Shown one piece after another: positions 22,833 through 31,583 of a stretch of DNA of 33,825 nucleotides; position 1 is the first letter of the stretch, and every line of letters begins with the position of its first letter. A program made the position numbers and the translations under genes. This DNA comes from Pseudolabrys sp. (GTDB lineage Bacteria > Pseudomonadota > Alphaproteobacteria > Rhizobiales > Xanthobacteraceae), in the NCBI GenBank assembly GCA_026125925.1, contig JAHCKF010000005.1, forward strand, positions 1 to 33,825, read 5' to 3'. The notes below the pieces were generated by a model. The model ran no database searches. It saw nothing but the letters and a program-made list of their open reading frames with translations, and was not told where the DNA came from.

Positions 22833-23063
22833 ATGAAAGTCAAGCTGTGCGCTTCCTGCCCCTACAAGCCCTCTGACATAGGCGCTCACTATTCAGCCGA
22901 TGCGGACGAGTACTGCTGTCTCGCGTGTCCGTCGTTGATCCCGACGGCGGAGATGAGGCCGCGGCGCCGCCGCCGGCGCCGCACCTTCGTTGCCGTTCCG
23001 CAGCGCCCGGCGGCTGTCGAGAAGGCGCCGCTGGCGGTGGCCGAGGCGGGACCGGGCATCTGA
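22833..23063 (+). CDS. Small Cys-rich/Arg-rich protein of unknown function
   Basis: 76-residue ORF. The N-terminal 33 residues hold C-A-S-C-P-Y (Cys6, Cys9), then His19 and C-C-L-A-C-P (Cys28, Cys29, Cys32), a spacing that could bind zinc. A run of eight basic residues (about 45-53) and an Ala/Pro-rich tail follow. It ends 15 bases before the RND adaptor gene, whose ribosome site lies in the gap, so it is probably co-transcribed with the efflux genes. I recall similar short two-CxxC proteins in Bradyrhizobium relatives but no function. The ATG at 22833 is preferred over a GTG at 22824 because the match to such proteins begins at M-K-x-K-L-C. It could also be a chance ORF. Confidence 0.55.
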   Translation: MKVKLCASCPYKPSDIGAHYSADADEYCCLACPSLIPTAEMRPRRRRRRRTFVAVPQRPAAVEKAPLAVAEAGPGI

Positions 23064-23078
23064 GGACAGGGGACAACG

Positions 23079-24233
23079 ATGCGCCGCTCATGGGTTTTGT
23101 CGATCATCGGTGTCGCCGCCGTCATCGCGGGCGGCATTACATGGCGGCACGTCAGTTCGTCCGCGGCGACCCCGCCGGCAGCTGCCACCGCCAATGTGCC
23201 GGCGCCCATCCCGGCGACGCTAGGTACCGCGGAGCGCAAAAACGTCCCCGTCTTCCTCGACGGCCTTGGAACGGTGCAGGCTTACAATACGGTCACGGTT
23301 AACACGCGGGTCGACGGCACCCTCGACAAAGTGAGTTTTGTCGAGGGACAGGACGTCAAGGCTGGCGATGTTCTAGCGCAGATCGATCCGCGCCCGTTCA
23401 AGGCTTCGCTCGACCTTGCCGTGGCCACCAAGGCCAAGGACGAGGCGCAACTCGCCAACGCACGGCTCGATCTCAAGCGATTCAAGGACAGCAGTCTGCT
23501 GGCGACGACCCAGCAGCAAATCGATACGCAACAGGCGCTGGTGAACCAGCTTGCCGCCACTGTCGAAGGCGATCAGGCCAATATCGAGGCTGCGCAGGTC
23601 CAGCTCGACTACACGACGATCCGCGCGCCGATTTCGGGCCGCACCGGCATCCGGCTGGTCGATCAGGGCAACATTGTTCACGCCGCCAATACGAGCGGCC
23701 TGGTCGTCATTACGCAGTTGCAACCGATCTCGGTGGTTTTCACCCTGCCGCAGGACGAGCTGCAGAGCGTTATCCACGAAATGGAGGCCTCGAAAGCGCC
23801 GCTGGTCGCCGTCGCGCAAGGCCGGGACGATCGCCGCACGCTCGACACCGGCACACTGAGCCTCGTCGACAACCAGATCGACCCGACATCGGGCAGCGTC
23901 CGCCTCAAGGCGACTTTCCCCAACGCCGACCACACGTTGTGGCCCGGACAGTTCGTCAATGTGCGGCTGCAGCTCAAGACGCTCGACAACGTCGTCACCG
24001 TGCCGTCGACCGCCGTGCAGCGCGGGCCGGATGGCATGTTCGTCTATACGGTCAAGCCCGACACCAGCATCGCCATTCAGCCCGTCAGCGTCGCGCAGAT
24101 GTCGCAAGGCATATCGGTCATCGACAAGGGCATCGCTGCCGGAACGCCCATCGTCGTCGCCGGCCAGTTCCGCCTCAAGCCCGGCAGCCGCGTGCAAGGC
24201 GCGCCGGATACCGCTCCTGCCGGCGGGAAATAG
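23079..24233 (+). CDS. RND efflux periplasmic adaptor (MdtA/AcrA-like)
   Basis: 384-residue membrane-fusion protein linking an inner-membrane RND pump to an outer-membrane channel. An N-terminal hydrophobic anchor (5-22) carries no lipobox Cys. The lipoyl half-motif V-D-G-T-L-D-K-V-S-F-V-E-G-Q-D-V-K-A-G-D-V-L (read in two parts, 78-99) is followed by an alpha-helical hairpin (about 105-185). The second lipoyl half is I-R-A-P-I-S-G-R-T-G-I-R. Then come the beta-barrel and a C-terminal membrane-proximal domain with W-P-G-Q-F-V-N-V. A GAGGACAGGGG site precedes the ATG. Its stop is 6 bases before the pump gene. No outer-membrane factor gene follows, so a TolC-type channel must come from elsewhere. 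Confidence 0.93.
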   Translation: MRRSWVLSIIGVAAVIAGGITWRHVSSSAATPPAAATANVPAPIPATLGTAERKNVPVFLDGLGTVQAYNTVTVNTRVDGTLDKVSFVEGQDVKAGDVLAQIDPRPFKASLDLAVATKAKDEAQLANARLDLKRFKDSSLLATTQQQIDTQQALVNQLAATVEGDQANIEAAQVQLDYTTIRAPISGRTGIRLVDQGNIVHAANTSGLVVITQLQPISVVFTLPQDELQSVIHEMEASKAPLVAVAQGRDDRRTLDTGTLSLVDNQIDPTSGSVRLKATFPNADHTLWPGQFVNVRLQLKTLDNVVTVPSTAVQRGPDGMFVYTVKPDTSIAIQPVSVAQMSQGISVIDKGIAAGTPIVVAGQFRLKPGSRVQGAPDTAPAGGK

Positions 24234-24239
24234 AGCGCC

Positions 24240-27200
24240 ATGTCGATCTCAGCCCCCTTCATCCGCCGGCCGATCGCCACGTCGTTGCTGATGGCGGGCA
24301 TATTCCTGATCGGCGCCGCCGCTTATCCGTTCCTGCCGGTGGCGGCGCTGCCCGACGTCGAATTTCCCACCATCCAGATCACGACGCAGCTTCCCGGCGC
24401 CGATCCGGTCACGATGGCGACGTCGGTGACGGCGCCGCTGGAGCGGCAATTCGCACAGATTCCCGGGGTCACGGAAATGACCTCGAGCAGCGTGCTCGGC
24501 GTCAGTTCGATCACCGTGCAGTTCGATCTCGGGCGCAATATCGACGGCGCCGCGGGCGACGTTCAGTCGGCCATCAATGCCGCCGGCGGCCAGCTTCCGA
24601 AAAATCTGCCCTCGCCGCCGTCCTACCGCAAGGTCAACCCGGCCGATCCGCCGATCATGGTGCTGGCGCTGCATTCGGACGCGATGCCGATCACGACGGT
24701 CGACGATTATGCCGAGAACATTTTTGTTCAGAGCCTCAGTCAGATCAACGGCGTCGGCCAAGTCCTGGTGTTCGGCCAGCAGAAGCCGGCGGTTCGCATC
24801 CAGGCCGATCCGGAGAAGCTCGCGGCCTTGGGGCTCGGACTGGAAGATGTGCGCGGCGCTATCGCCAACGTCACCACTGACAGTCCCAAGGGCACTATCG
24901 ACGGCGCGACGCGCACCTTCACGATCTACGGCAACGATCAACTGCTGGCGGCGAGGCCGTGGAACAACGCCATCATCGCTTATCGCAACGGCGCGCCGGT
25001 GCGCGTGCGCGACATCGGCCGGGCGATCGAGGGCCCGGAGCGCAGCAAGCTGGCCGCGTGGGCCGACGGCAAGCGCGCCGTGATTCTGGCCATCCTCAAG
25101 GAGCCGGGCGCCAACGTCATCGCCACGGTCGATCAGATCAAGGCGCAGTTGCCCCGGCTCGAAGCCACCATCCCGCCGGCGATCACGGTCGATACGATCA
25201 TCGACCGCACCACGACCATCCGCGCGTCCATTGCCGACGTCCAGTTCACGCTGATGTTGACCATCGTTCTGGTCGTCATGGTGATCTTCCTGTTTCTGCG
25301 CAATCTGTCCGCGACGGTTATCCCGAGCATCACCGTTCCCTTGGCGCTGGTCGCCACCTTCGCGCTGATGTACGTGGCCGGTTTCAGCATCGACAATCTG
25401 TCTTTGATGGCCCTGAGCATCGCGGTGGGCTTCGTCGTCGACGACGCCATCGTGATGCTGGAGAACATCGAGCGCCATGTCGAGGAGGGGCTGACGCCGC
25501 TGGAGGCGGCTTACAAGGGCGCGGGCGAGATCGGCTTCACCATCCTGTCGATCAGCCTGTCGCTGGTGGCGGTGTTCATCCCGCTGCTGCTGATGGGCGG
25601 CATCGTCGGCGCGCTGTTCCGCGAATTCGCCATCTCGGTCACCTTGACCATCGCCGTATCGGCTTTGGTATCGCTGACGCTCACGCCGGTGATGGCGTCG
25701 CGGTTTCTCAAGGACAAGCGGCAGGTGCATCACGGCCGGCTCTACCTGGCGTCGGAGCGCATGTTCGACCTGCTGCAGGACGGCTATCGGCGCAGCCTCG
25801 ATGTGGCGCTCAAATATCGCGGCGCAACGCTGATGGTCTTCTTCGCCACCGTGGCGCTGTCGGGTTACTTGTTCGCCGTCATCCCCAAGGGCTTTTTCCC
25901 GACCGAAGACAACAGCTTCATCATCGGCACCTCGCAGGCTTCGCAGGACGTGTCCTTTGCCGAAATGTCGCGGCTGCAACAAGAGCTCGGCAAGATCGTC
26001 GCCAGCGATCCGGATGTGACGCATGTCGGCATGCTGGTCGGCGCCACCGGCAACCAGACCCAGAACAACGGCCGCATGTTCATCGCTCTCAAGCCGAAGG
26101 AGCAGCGCAAGGCCTCGGCCAGCCAGATCATCGAGCGCCTGCAGCCGAAGCTAGCGAAGGTGCAAGGCGTATCGCTCTTTATGCTGGTCGGCCAGGACAT
26201 CAATATCGGCGGTCGGCAGTCGCAGACGATGTACCAATACTCGCTGCAAAGCGCCGACCTCGATCAGCTCAACGAATGGGCGCCGAAGATCTACGCGAAA
26301 CTCAAAACTCTGCCGCAATTGACCGGCGTCGCGACCGATCAGCAGACCGGCGGCACGACACTGACGCTGACCATCGACCGGGACCAGGCCGCGCGTTTCG
26401 GCATCCAGCCGCAACTGATCGACGATACCCTCGACGACGCCTTCGGCGAGCGCCAAGTCACGCAGTACTTCACCCAGGTCAACAGCTACCACGTCATCCT
26501 GGAGGTGCTGCCGCAGTTCAAGAACGCGCCTGACGTGCTGTCACGCCTCTTTATCAAGTCGCCGCTCACCGGCCAGCAGGTCGCGCTCAGCACCTTGGCG
26601 AAATGGACCACGGCGCCGACCGCGGCGCTGTCCGTCAGCCATCAGGGCCAGTTCCCGGCGGTGACCTTGAGCTTCAACCTGGCGCCCGGCGCGGCGCTCA
26701 GCGATGCGGTGACCGCCATCCGCAAGGCGGAGACGGAGTTGAACGTGCCGCCCGGCATCAACGGCACGTTCCAGGGCTCGGCGGCCGCGTTCCAGGACTC
26801 ATTGAAATCCGAGCCGTTGCTGGTGCTGGCGGCGGTGGTCGTCATCTATCTCATTCTCGGCATTCTCTACGAGAGCTACATCCATCCGCTGACGATTCTG
26901 TCGACCCTGCCGTCGGCCGGCGTCGGCGCGTTGCTGATGCTGATGCTGTTCGGCTTCGACTTCAGCATCATCGCTCTGATCGGCGTCATTCTGCTCATCG
27001 GCATCGTCAAGAAAAACGGCATCATGATCATCGATTTCGCCATCGTCGGCGAACGCGAGCGCGGCCTCACGCCGCTCGAGGCCATCCGCGAAGCATGCCT
27101 GCTGCGCTTCAGGCCGATCATGATGACGACCATGGCGGCGCTGCTCGCCGGCCTGCCGCTGATGTTCGGCAACGGCACCGGCTCGGAGCTGCGCCAGCCA

Positions 27201-27359
27201 CTTGGCTATTCCATCGTCGGGGGCCTGATCGTCAGTCAGGCCCTGACGCTCTACACCACGCCCGTGGTGTTCCTCTATCTCGATCGCGTCAATCGGTGGC
27301 TGTCGGGCCTGCGGCGGGTGCCGCGGCCGACAGCGCCCGATGAGCAACCGGCGGAGTGA
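24240..27359 (+). CDS. RND efflux pump, inner-membrane transporter (AcrB/MdtB-like)
   Basis: Proton-driven drug/metabolite exporter of 1039 residues, full length for the hydrophobe/amphiphile RND family with 12 helices and two large periplasmic loops. It begins with the usual F-I-R-R-P-I-A-T. The proton-relay pair Asp401-Asp402 lies in G-F-V-V-D-D-A-I-V-M-L-E-N-I, and the matching Lys in I-G-I-V-K-K-N-G-I (924/925) is present, so the pump should be energised normally. The C-terminal M-T-T-M-A-A-L-L-A-G-L-P-L is standard. It lies 6 bases from the adaptor before it and 6 bases from the EmrA-like gene after it. The substrate is unknown. Confidence 0.95.
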   Translation: MSISAPFIRRPIATSLLMAGIFLIGAAAYPFLPVAALPDVEFPTIQITTQLPGADPVTMATSVTAPLERQFAQIPGVTEMTSSSVLGVSSITVQFDLGRNIDGAAGDVQSAINAAGGQLPKNLPSPPSYRKVNPADPPIMVLALHSDAMPITTVDDYAENIFVQSLSQINGVGQVLVFGQQKPAVRIQADPEKLAALGLGLEDVRGAIANVTTDSPKGTIDGATRTFTIYGNDQLLAARPWNNAIIAYRNGAPVRVRDIGRAIEGPERSKLAAWADGKRAVILAILKEPGANVIATVDQIKAQLPRLEATIPPAITVDTIIDRTTTIRASIADVQFTLMLTIVLVVMVIFLFLRNLSATVIPSITVPLALVATFALMYVAGFSIDNLSLMALSIAVGFVVDDAIVMLENIERHVEEGLTPLEAAYKGAGEIGFTILSISLSLVAVFIPLLLMGGIVGALFREFAISVTLTIAVSALVSLTLTPVMASRFLKDKRQVHHGRLYLASERMFDLLQDGYRRSLDVALKYRGATLMVFFATVALSGYLFAVIPKGFFPTEDNSFIIGTSQASQDVSFAEMSRLQQELGKIVASDPDVTHVGMLVGATGNQTQNNGRMFIALKPKEQRKASASQIIERLQPKLAKVQGVSLFMLVGQDINIGGRQSQTMYQYSLQSADLDQLNEWAPKIYAKLKTLPQLTGVATDQQTGGTTLTLTIDRDQAARFGIQPQLIDDTLDDAFGERQVTQYFTQVNSYHVILEVLPQFKNAPDVLSRLFIKSPLTGQQVALSTLAKWTTAPTAALSVSHQGQFPAVTLSFNLAPGAALSDAVTAIRKAETELNVPPGINGTFQGSAAAFQDSLKSEPLLVLAAVVVIYLILGILYESYIHPLTILSTLPSAGVGALLMLMLFGFDFSIIALIGVILLIGIVKKNGIMIIDFAIVGERERGLTPLEAIREACLLRFRPIMMTTMAALLAGLPLMFGNGTGSELRQPLGYSIVGGLIVSQALTLYTTPVVFLYLDRVNRWLSGLRRVPRPTAPDEQPAE

Positions 27360-27365
27360 ATAGCA

Positions 27366-28583
27366 ATGACCACCGAAATCCAAGCCGAAATAGGAGCCCG
27401 GGCGTGCGCCGCCCCGTCCCATGATTCTGTGAGGGCGCTCAAGCGCCCGGACGCACCGGGTCTCAAGCCGGTGCCGGCCGTCGAGGCGCCGCCGGCAGCG
27501 CCCGCGGCCGATGCCGCGCCGGGCAAACGCAAGCGCAGCTTCCGGCCGTCGCTGCGTACCGCGATGATGGCGGGTGGCATCATCGCCGTGGCCGCCGGCT
27601 CGCTCGTCTTCTGGCTGGAGGGCGGGCGCTACGCCACGACCGATGACGCCAATGTCGAGGCCGCCAAGGTTCTGGTCACGACCGACGTGTCCGGCCTGGT
27701 GTCGAGCGTCGGAGTACATGAAGGCCAGCACGTCAAGGCCGGCCAGGTTCTGTTCCAGATCGACCCGTTGCAGTTCCAGATCGCGCTCGACAGCGCGAGA
27801 GCCAACCTCAATCAGGTCGCGCTGAATATCCGTTCCATGAAGGAGACCTACAAGGAGCTCCTGAGCAATGTCGAGTCGCAGAAGGCGCAGGTCGCGCTCG
27901 ATGTCGTCACCAACGAGCGCAACGCCAACCTCGTCGCCAATAACGACGTGCCGCGCCAAATCTACGATCAGTCGCGCTATACGCTGCAGCTCGACCAGGC
28001 ACGCTTGAAGTCGCTCCAGCATCAGGCCGATGTGCAACTCGCGACTTTGGGCGGCAATCCGGACATCCGCGTCGAGGACCATCCGCTGTATCGCCAGGCC
28101 AAGGCCGCGGTCGACGAGGCGCAGCGTCAGCTTGATCACGCCACCGTTCGCGCGCCTTTCGACGGCATTGTCACGCAAGTCGATGCCTTGCAGCCGGGCA
28201 CCTATCTGGTGTCGCAGACCGCTGCACTGACCGCGACCGGCGCGGTGGCGCTGGTGTCTGCCTCCAACGTCTGGGTCGACGCGCAGATGAAGGAAACCGA
28301 GCTCACTTACGTGAAGCCCGGCGACCGCGTCGACGTCAGCATCGATACTTACCCGGGTGTCACCTTCAAGGGCAGGGTGGAGAGTATCAGCCCGGCGAGC
28401 GGCTCCGAATTCTCGATCCTGCCGGCGGAAAACTCCAGCGGCAATTTCGTCAAGGTGGTGCAGCGCATTCCGGTGAAGATCGCGATCGATCGGACGCCCG
28501 GGGCGCCGGCACTGCGCGCCGGCATGAGTGCCTACGTCAGCATCGATACCGGGCACCGCCGCAGCCTGTCGGACCTGTTCTAA
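27366..28583 (+). CDS. EmrA/HlyD-family efflux adaptor
   Basis: 405-residue membrane-fusion protein of the type that works with MFS exporters. A cytoplasmic Ala/Pro-rich N-terminus of about 60 residues precedes one membrane helix (about 62-82). Next comes Y-A-T-T-D-D-A-N-V-E-A, the typical EmrA entry, and the lipoyl half V-G-V-H-E-G-Q-H-V-K-A-G-Q-V-L-F-Q-I-D. A coiled-coil hairpin (about 140-240), the second lipoyl half (A-T-V-R-A-P-F-D-G-I-V) and a beta-barrel with P-G-D-R-V-D-V follow. It follows the RND pump by 6 bases and precedes the MFS pump by 12, so one operon carries two different pump types. It presumably pairs with the MFS protein, though sharing with the RND pump cannot be excluded. 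Confidence 0.92.
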   Translation: MTTEIQAEIGARACAAPSHDSVRALKRPDAPGLKPVPAVEAPPAAPAADAAPGKRKRSFRPSLRTAMMAGGIIAVAAGSLVFWLEGGRYATTDDANVEAAKVLVTTDVSGLVSSVGVHEGQHVKAGQVLFQIDPLQFQIALDSARANLNQVALNIRSMKETYKELLSNVESQKAQVALDVVTNERNANLVANNDVPRQIYDQSRYTLQLDQARLKSLQHQADVQLATLGGNPDIRVEDHPLYRQAKAAVDEAQRQLDHATVRAPFDGIVTQVDALQPGTYLVSQTAALTATGAVALVSASNVWVDAQMKETELTYVKPGDRVDVSIDTYPGVTFKGRVESISPASGSEFSILPAENSSGNFVKVVQRIPVKIAIDRTPGAPALRAGMSAYVSIDTGHRRSLSDLF

Positions 28584-28595
28584 CGGAGCAAAGCC

Positions 28596-30137
28596 ATGTC
28601 GATGGGAGCGGCTCAAGCGCCGGCGGTGGTGCCGCACCGTTCTATCATCACGGTGTGCGTCATGGTCGCGACCTTGATGCAGACCCTGGACACAACTATC
28701 GTCAATGTCGCGTTGCCCTACATCCAGGGTTCGCTCGCGGCATCGCCCGATCAGATCACCTGGACGCTGACCGCTTACATCGTCGCCGCCGCTATCATGA
28801 CGCCGCCGATCGGCTGGGTCGCGGCGCGGATCGGCCGTAAGAACTTGTTCTTGTTCTCGGTCGCCGGCTTCACCATCACCTCGATGCTGTGCGGCACGGC
28901 GCAGACGCTGACCGAGATCGTTCTGTACCGCGCGCTGCAAGGCGTGTTCGGCGCCTCGCTGGTGCCGTTGTCACAGACGACGATGCTCGACATCTATCCG
29001 GCCGAGCTGCGCGGCCGCGCCATGTCGGTCTGGACCATGGGCGTCGTGGTAGGCCCGGTACTCGGACCGACTTTGGGTGGTTACCTGACGGCCTATGAAT
29101 CGTGGCGTTATGTCTTCTATATCAACCTGCCGCTTGGCATTCTCGCCTTATTGGGGCTGTGGTTCTTCATGAAGGACGAGCGGCCGCCGGTGACGCCGAA
29201 GTTCGACTGGACCGGCTTCGCCGTGCTCGGGCTCGCGGTGGCCTGCCTGCAATTGCTGCTCGACCGCGGCGAAACCAAGGACTGGTTCGGGTCCACCGAG
29301 ATCATCGTTTACGCGGTGCTGTGCGGTCTCGGCTTCTACCTTTTCATGGTCCACCTGTTTACGACGCAAGAAGCGCTCATCCCGCTGCCGATCTTCCGCG
29401 ACACGAATTTCGCCGCCGGTCTGGTGCTGATATTCGCGGTCGGCGTGCTGATCCTGGCCACCTCGGCGTTATTGGCGCCATACCTGCAGACGCTCGCCGG
29501 CCGTTCGGTCGAGGACACGGGCTTGCTGCTGGCGCCGCGCGGCCTCGGGACCATGGCCGGCGTCATGATCGCCGGACGTCTCTCCGACCGTATGGATTCC
29601 CGCATTCTGATGGCGATCGGCATCGTCGTCATCGCCGAAACGCTGCGAGAAATGACGCACTGGACGCCGGACATCGACGCCTGGTCGCTGGCGATCAATT
29701 CGATCGCGCAGGGCTTCGGTCTCGGCTTCGTCTTCACGCCGCTGCAGGTGCTGGCCTTCGCCACGCTGGCGCCCAGCCTGCGCACCGACGGCACGGCTTT
29801 GTTCAGCCTGCTGCGCAATATCGGCCTCGCCATCGGCGTCTCGGCGACTTCCGTGCTGCTGACCGAGGCGACGCAATACGAGCACGCCGTGATCGGTGCT
29901 GCGGTCAATCCGTTTAATCGCAGCCTTCAGACCGCCGGCGCATACTTTATCTGGAATCCCGTCTTGCCGAGCGGCGTCGCTGCCCTCAACGCCGAGGTGA
30001 CGCGACAGGCCGCGATTATCGGCTACGTCGATGATTTCAAGTTCCTACTGGTGGTCTGCCTGCTGATGTTGCCGTTGCTGTTGTTGATGCGGGCGCCGAA
30101 GCACGAATCCGGCGGCGCGGCCGTGGTCATGGACTAG
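28596..30137 (+). CDS. MFS multidrug exporter, DHA2/EmrB-like
   Basis: 513-residue, 14-helix drug:H+ antiporter. The helix 1 signature L-D-T-T-I-V-N-V-A-L-P is followed by the W-T-L-T-A-Y segment, the loop 2-3 motif G-W-V-A-A-R-I-G-R-K and the antiporter motif C in helix 5 (G-P-V-L-G-P-T-L-G-G). Size and motifs fit EmrB/QacA. An AACGGAGC site lies upstream. It is the last gene of the efflux operon and pairs with the EmrA-like adaptor directly before it. No TetR- or MarR-type repressor is adjacent, so control is not obvious. Confidence 0.94.
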   Translation: MSMGAAQAPAVVPHRSIITVCVMVATLMQTLDTTIVNVALPYIQGSLAASPDQITWTLTAYIVAAAIMTPPIGWVAARIGRKNLFLFSVAGFTITSMLCGTAQTLTEIVLYRALQGVFGASLVPLSQTTMLDIYPAELRGRAMSVWTMGVVVGPVLGPTLGGYLTAYESWRYVFYINLPLGILALLGLWFFMKDERPPVTPKFDWTGFAVLGLAVACLQLLLDRGETKDWFGSTEIIVYAVLCGLGFYLFMVHLFTTQEALIPLPIFRDTNFAAGLVLIFAVGVLILATSALLAPYLQTLAGRSVEDTGLLLAPRGLGTMAGVMIAGRLSDRMDSRILMAIGIVVIAETLREMTHWTPDIDAWSLAINSIAQGFGLGFVFTPLQVLAFATLAPSLRTDGTALFSLLRNIGLAIGVSATSVLLTEATQYEHAVIGAAVNPFNRSLQTAGAYFIWNPVLPSGVAALNAEVTRQAAIIGYVDDFKFLLVVCLLMLPLLLLMRAPKHESGGAAVVMD

Positions 30138-30165
30138 ACACTGGATAGGTGCTCGCCGAATCCTT

Positions 30166-30180
30166 GCGGCGCGGCGCCGC
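30166..30180 (+). terminator. Short GC hairpin after the efflux operon
   Basis: GCGGCG-CGG-CGCCGC forms a 6-bp stem with a 3-base loop 29 bases after the MFS stop and before the next promoter. There is no T tract, so termination may be weak or factor-dependent. Confidence 0.35.
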
Positions 30181-30233
30181 CAGGGAACTTGCTGCGCAGG
30201 CGTCGCGCCTCTGTTTCGTGCCGTAGGGCTGCC

Positions 30234-30259
30234 GGAACCATGCGCAGGGCCCATCCGTT
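30234..30259 (+). promoter_or_regulatory. EcfG-type (general stress sigma factor) promoter
   Basis: GGAAC (30234-30238), 17 bp, CGTT (30256-30259) matches the alphaproteobacterial EcfG consensus GGAAC-N16/17-CGTT. It is located 32 bases before the ATG of the DUF2188-like gene, with a ribosome site GGAGTCGAGG between. It places the DUF2188-SDR pair under the PhyR-NepR-EcfG stress response. Confidence 0.75.
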
Positions 30260-30291
30260 GCACGTGCACACAGATGGAGTCGAGGTAAGCC

Positions 30292-30504
30292 ATGCAACAG
30301 ACGACCTATTCTATCAAACGGGCTGGCTCGTCGTGGACTATCGATCACGATGGTGATGTCGGCGGTGAATATGCCAGCAAGGAAGCCGCGTTCGAAGCCG
30401 CTGCCGCGGCCGCGTCCAACTCCATCAGGGACGGCCTCGGCATCGTGATCTCGGTTCCGGCGCCCGCGCCGGGCGAAAGCGCGCTCGGCAACGCCACCAA
30501 CTGA
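30292..30504 (+). CDS. DUF2188-like small protein
   Basis: 70-residue protein with S-I-K-R-A-G-S-S-W-T-I-D-H-D-G near the N-terminus, then A-S-K-E-A-A-F-E-A-A-A-A-A-A. This is the strand-strand-helix pattern of DUF2188 proteins (a Trp followed by a segment that ends in an Ala-rich helix). The function is not known; in Rhizobiales such genes are often in stress regulons. It lies directly behind an EcfG-type promoter and 20 bases before an SDR gene. The ribosome site GGAGTCGAGG lies 5 bases before the ATG. Confidence 0.75.
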   Translation: MQQTTYSIKRAGSSWTIDHDGDVGGEYASKEAAFEAAAAAASNSIRDGLGIVISVPAPAPGESALGNATN

Positions 30505-30524
30505 CGGAAGCGGAGGCCAATACG

Positions 30525-31529
30525 ATGGCAGCGGCATTGGACATGGAACGCTTCGCCAAAGCGGCGGAGAAGACTGCTGCGGCGGAGCGCGCCATCCAGG
30601 CGAAGATCGACGCCAAGGAGAAGAACGGCGGCGCAAAGCCGAAGCAAAACGGTGCCATGCAGGCCGGGGCGCGGACATATCCCGAGCCGCCGCTGCCGAA
30701 GCAGCATCTGAAGAAGCCGGGCATCGAGGCCGACCTCGACCTGGCGCCGATGGTCGATGCGCCGCATTACAAGGGCTCGGACAAGCTCAAGGGCAAGGTC
30801 GCGCTGATCACGGGCGGCGATTCCGGCATCGGCCGCTCGGTCGCCATCCTGTTCGCGCGCGAGGGCGCCGATGTCGCCATCGCCTACCTCAATGAGCATG
30901 CGGACGCCCGCGATACTGCGAAGATGGTGGAGAAGGAAGGCCGCCGCTGCATCGTCATGGCCGGCGACGTCGCCGATCCCGAATTCTGCAAAGCCAGCGT
31001 CGCGCATACCGTGGACAAGCTCGGTCGCCTCGATGTCCTGGTCAACAACGCGGCGTTCCAGGAGCACGCGCTCGAGTTCGAGGACATCACCGAAGAGCAT
31101 TTTGACCGCACGCTGAAGACCAATCTCTATGGCTATTTCCACATGGCCAAGGCGGCGGTGCCGCATATGAGGCCCGGCAGCGCTATCGTCATGACCGGGT
31201 CGGTCACCGGTCTGCTCGGCAGCAGCAACCTGCTCGACTACTCAATGACCAAGGGTGGCATCCACGCCTTCGTCCGATCGCTGGCGACGCATCTGGTCGG
31301 CAAGGGCATCCGGGTCAACGCCGTCGCGCCAGGCCCGGTCTGGACGCCGCTCAACCCGGCCGACCGCGACGCCGAGGGCGTCAGCCAGTTCGGCAGCGAC
31401 ACGCCGATGAAACGGCCGGCGCAGCCCGAAGAGATCGCGCCGGCCTATGTGTTTCTCGCAGCGCCGAGTTGCTCCAGTTACATCACTGGCGAGATCTTGC
31501 CGATTATCGGCGGTTATTCAGGCGGCTAG
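30525..31529 (+). CDS. SDR-family oxidoreductase with N-terminal extension
   Basis: 334-residue short-chain dehydrogenase/reductase of the stress-associated YhdF/YghA-like group. The nucleotide motif is T-G-G-D-S-G-I-G (96-103), the structural N-N-A-A follows, and the catalytic residues are Ser226, Tyr239 and Lys243 (Y-S-M-T-K). It has P-G-P-V-W-T-P-L-N-P in the substrate lid and I-T-G-E-I-L-P-I-I-G-G at the end. The first 45 residues are an Ala/Lys/Glu-rich helix-like extension that such enzymes usually lack; the P-L-P-K-Q-H-L-K-K-P-G-I-E segment after it is normal for the group. A CGGAAGCGGAGG ribosome site supports the ATG at 30525. It is probably transcribed from the EcfG promoter at 30234. 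Confidence 0.9.
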   Translation: MAAALDMERFAKAAEKTAAAERAIQAKIDAKEKNGGAKPKQNGAMQAGARTYPEPPLPKQHLKKPGIEADLDLAPMVDAPHYKGSDKLKGKVALITGGDSGIGRSVAILFAREGADVAIAYLNEHADARDTAKMVEKEGRRCIVMAGDVADPEFCKASVAHTVDKLGRLDVLVNNAAFQEHALEFEDITEEHFDRTLKTNLYGYFHMAKAAVPHMRPGSAIVMTGSVTGLLGSSNLLDYSMTKGGIHAFVRSLATHLVGKGIRVNAVAPGPVWTPLNPADRDAEGVSQFGSDTPMKRPAQPEEIAPAYVFLAAPSCSSYITGEILPIIGGYSGG

Positions 31530-31583
31530 ACCGTGGGGCCGGAGCGCAGAGCTTGAGACCCGCGCCGGGCACGCGCCGCCGAT

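Noticed and set aside
26799..28940. 713-residue open frame on the minus strand, and similar long antisense frames at 24249-26024, 12709-14028 and 15499-16824
   Set aside because: They lie opposite strong, well-recognised genes, are rich in Arg, His, Gly and Asp without domain patterns, and arise from GC-rich third positions.
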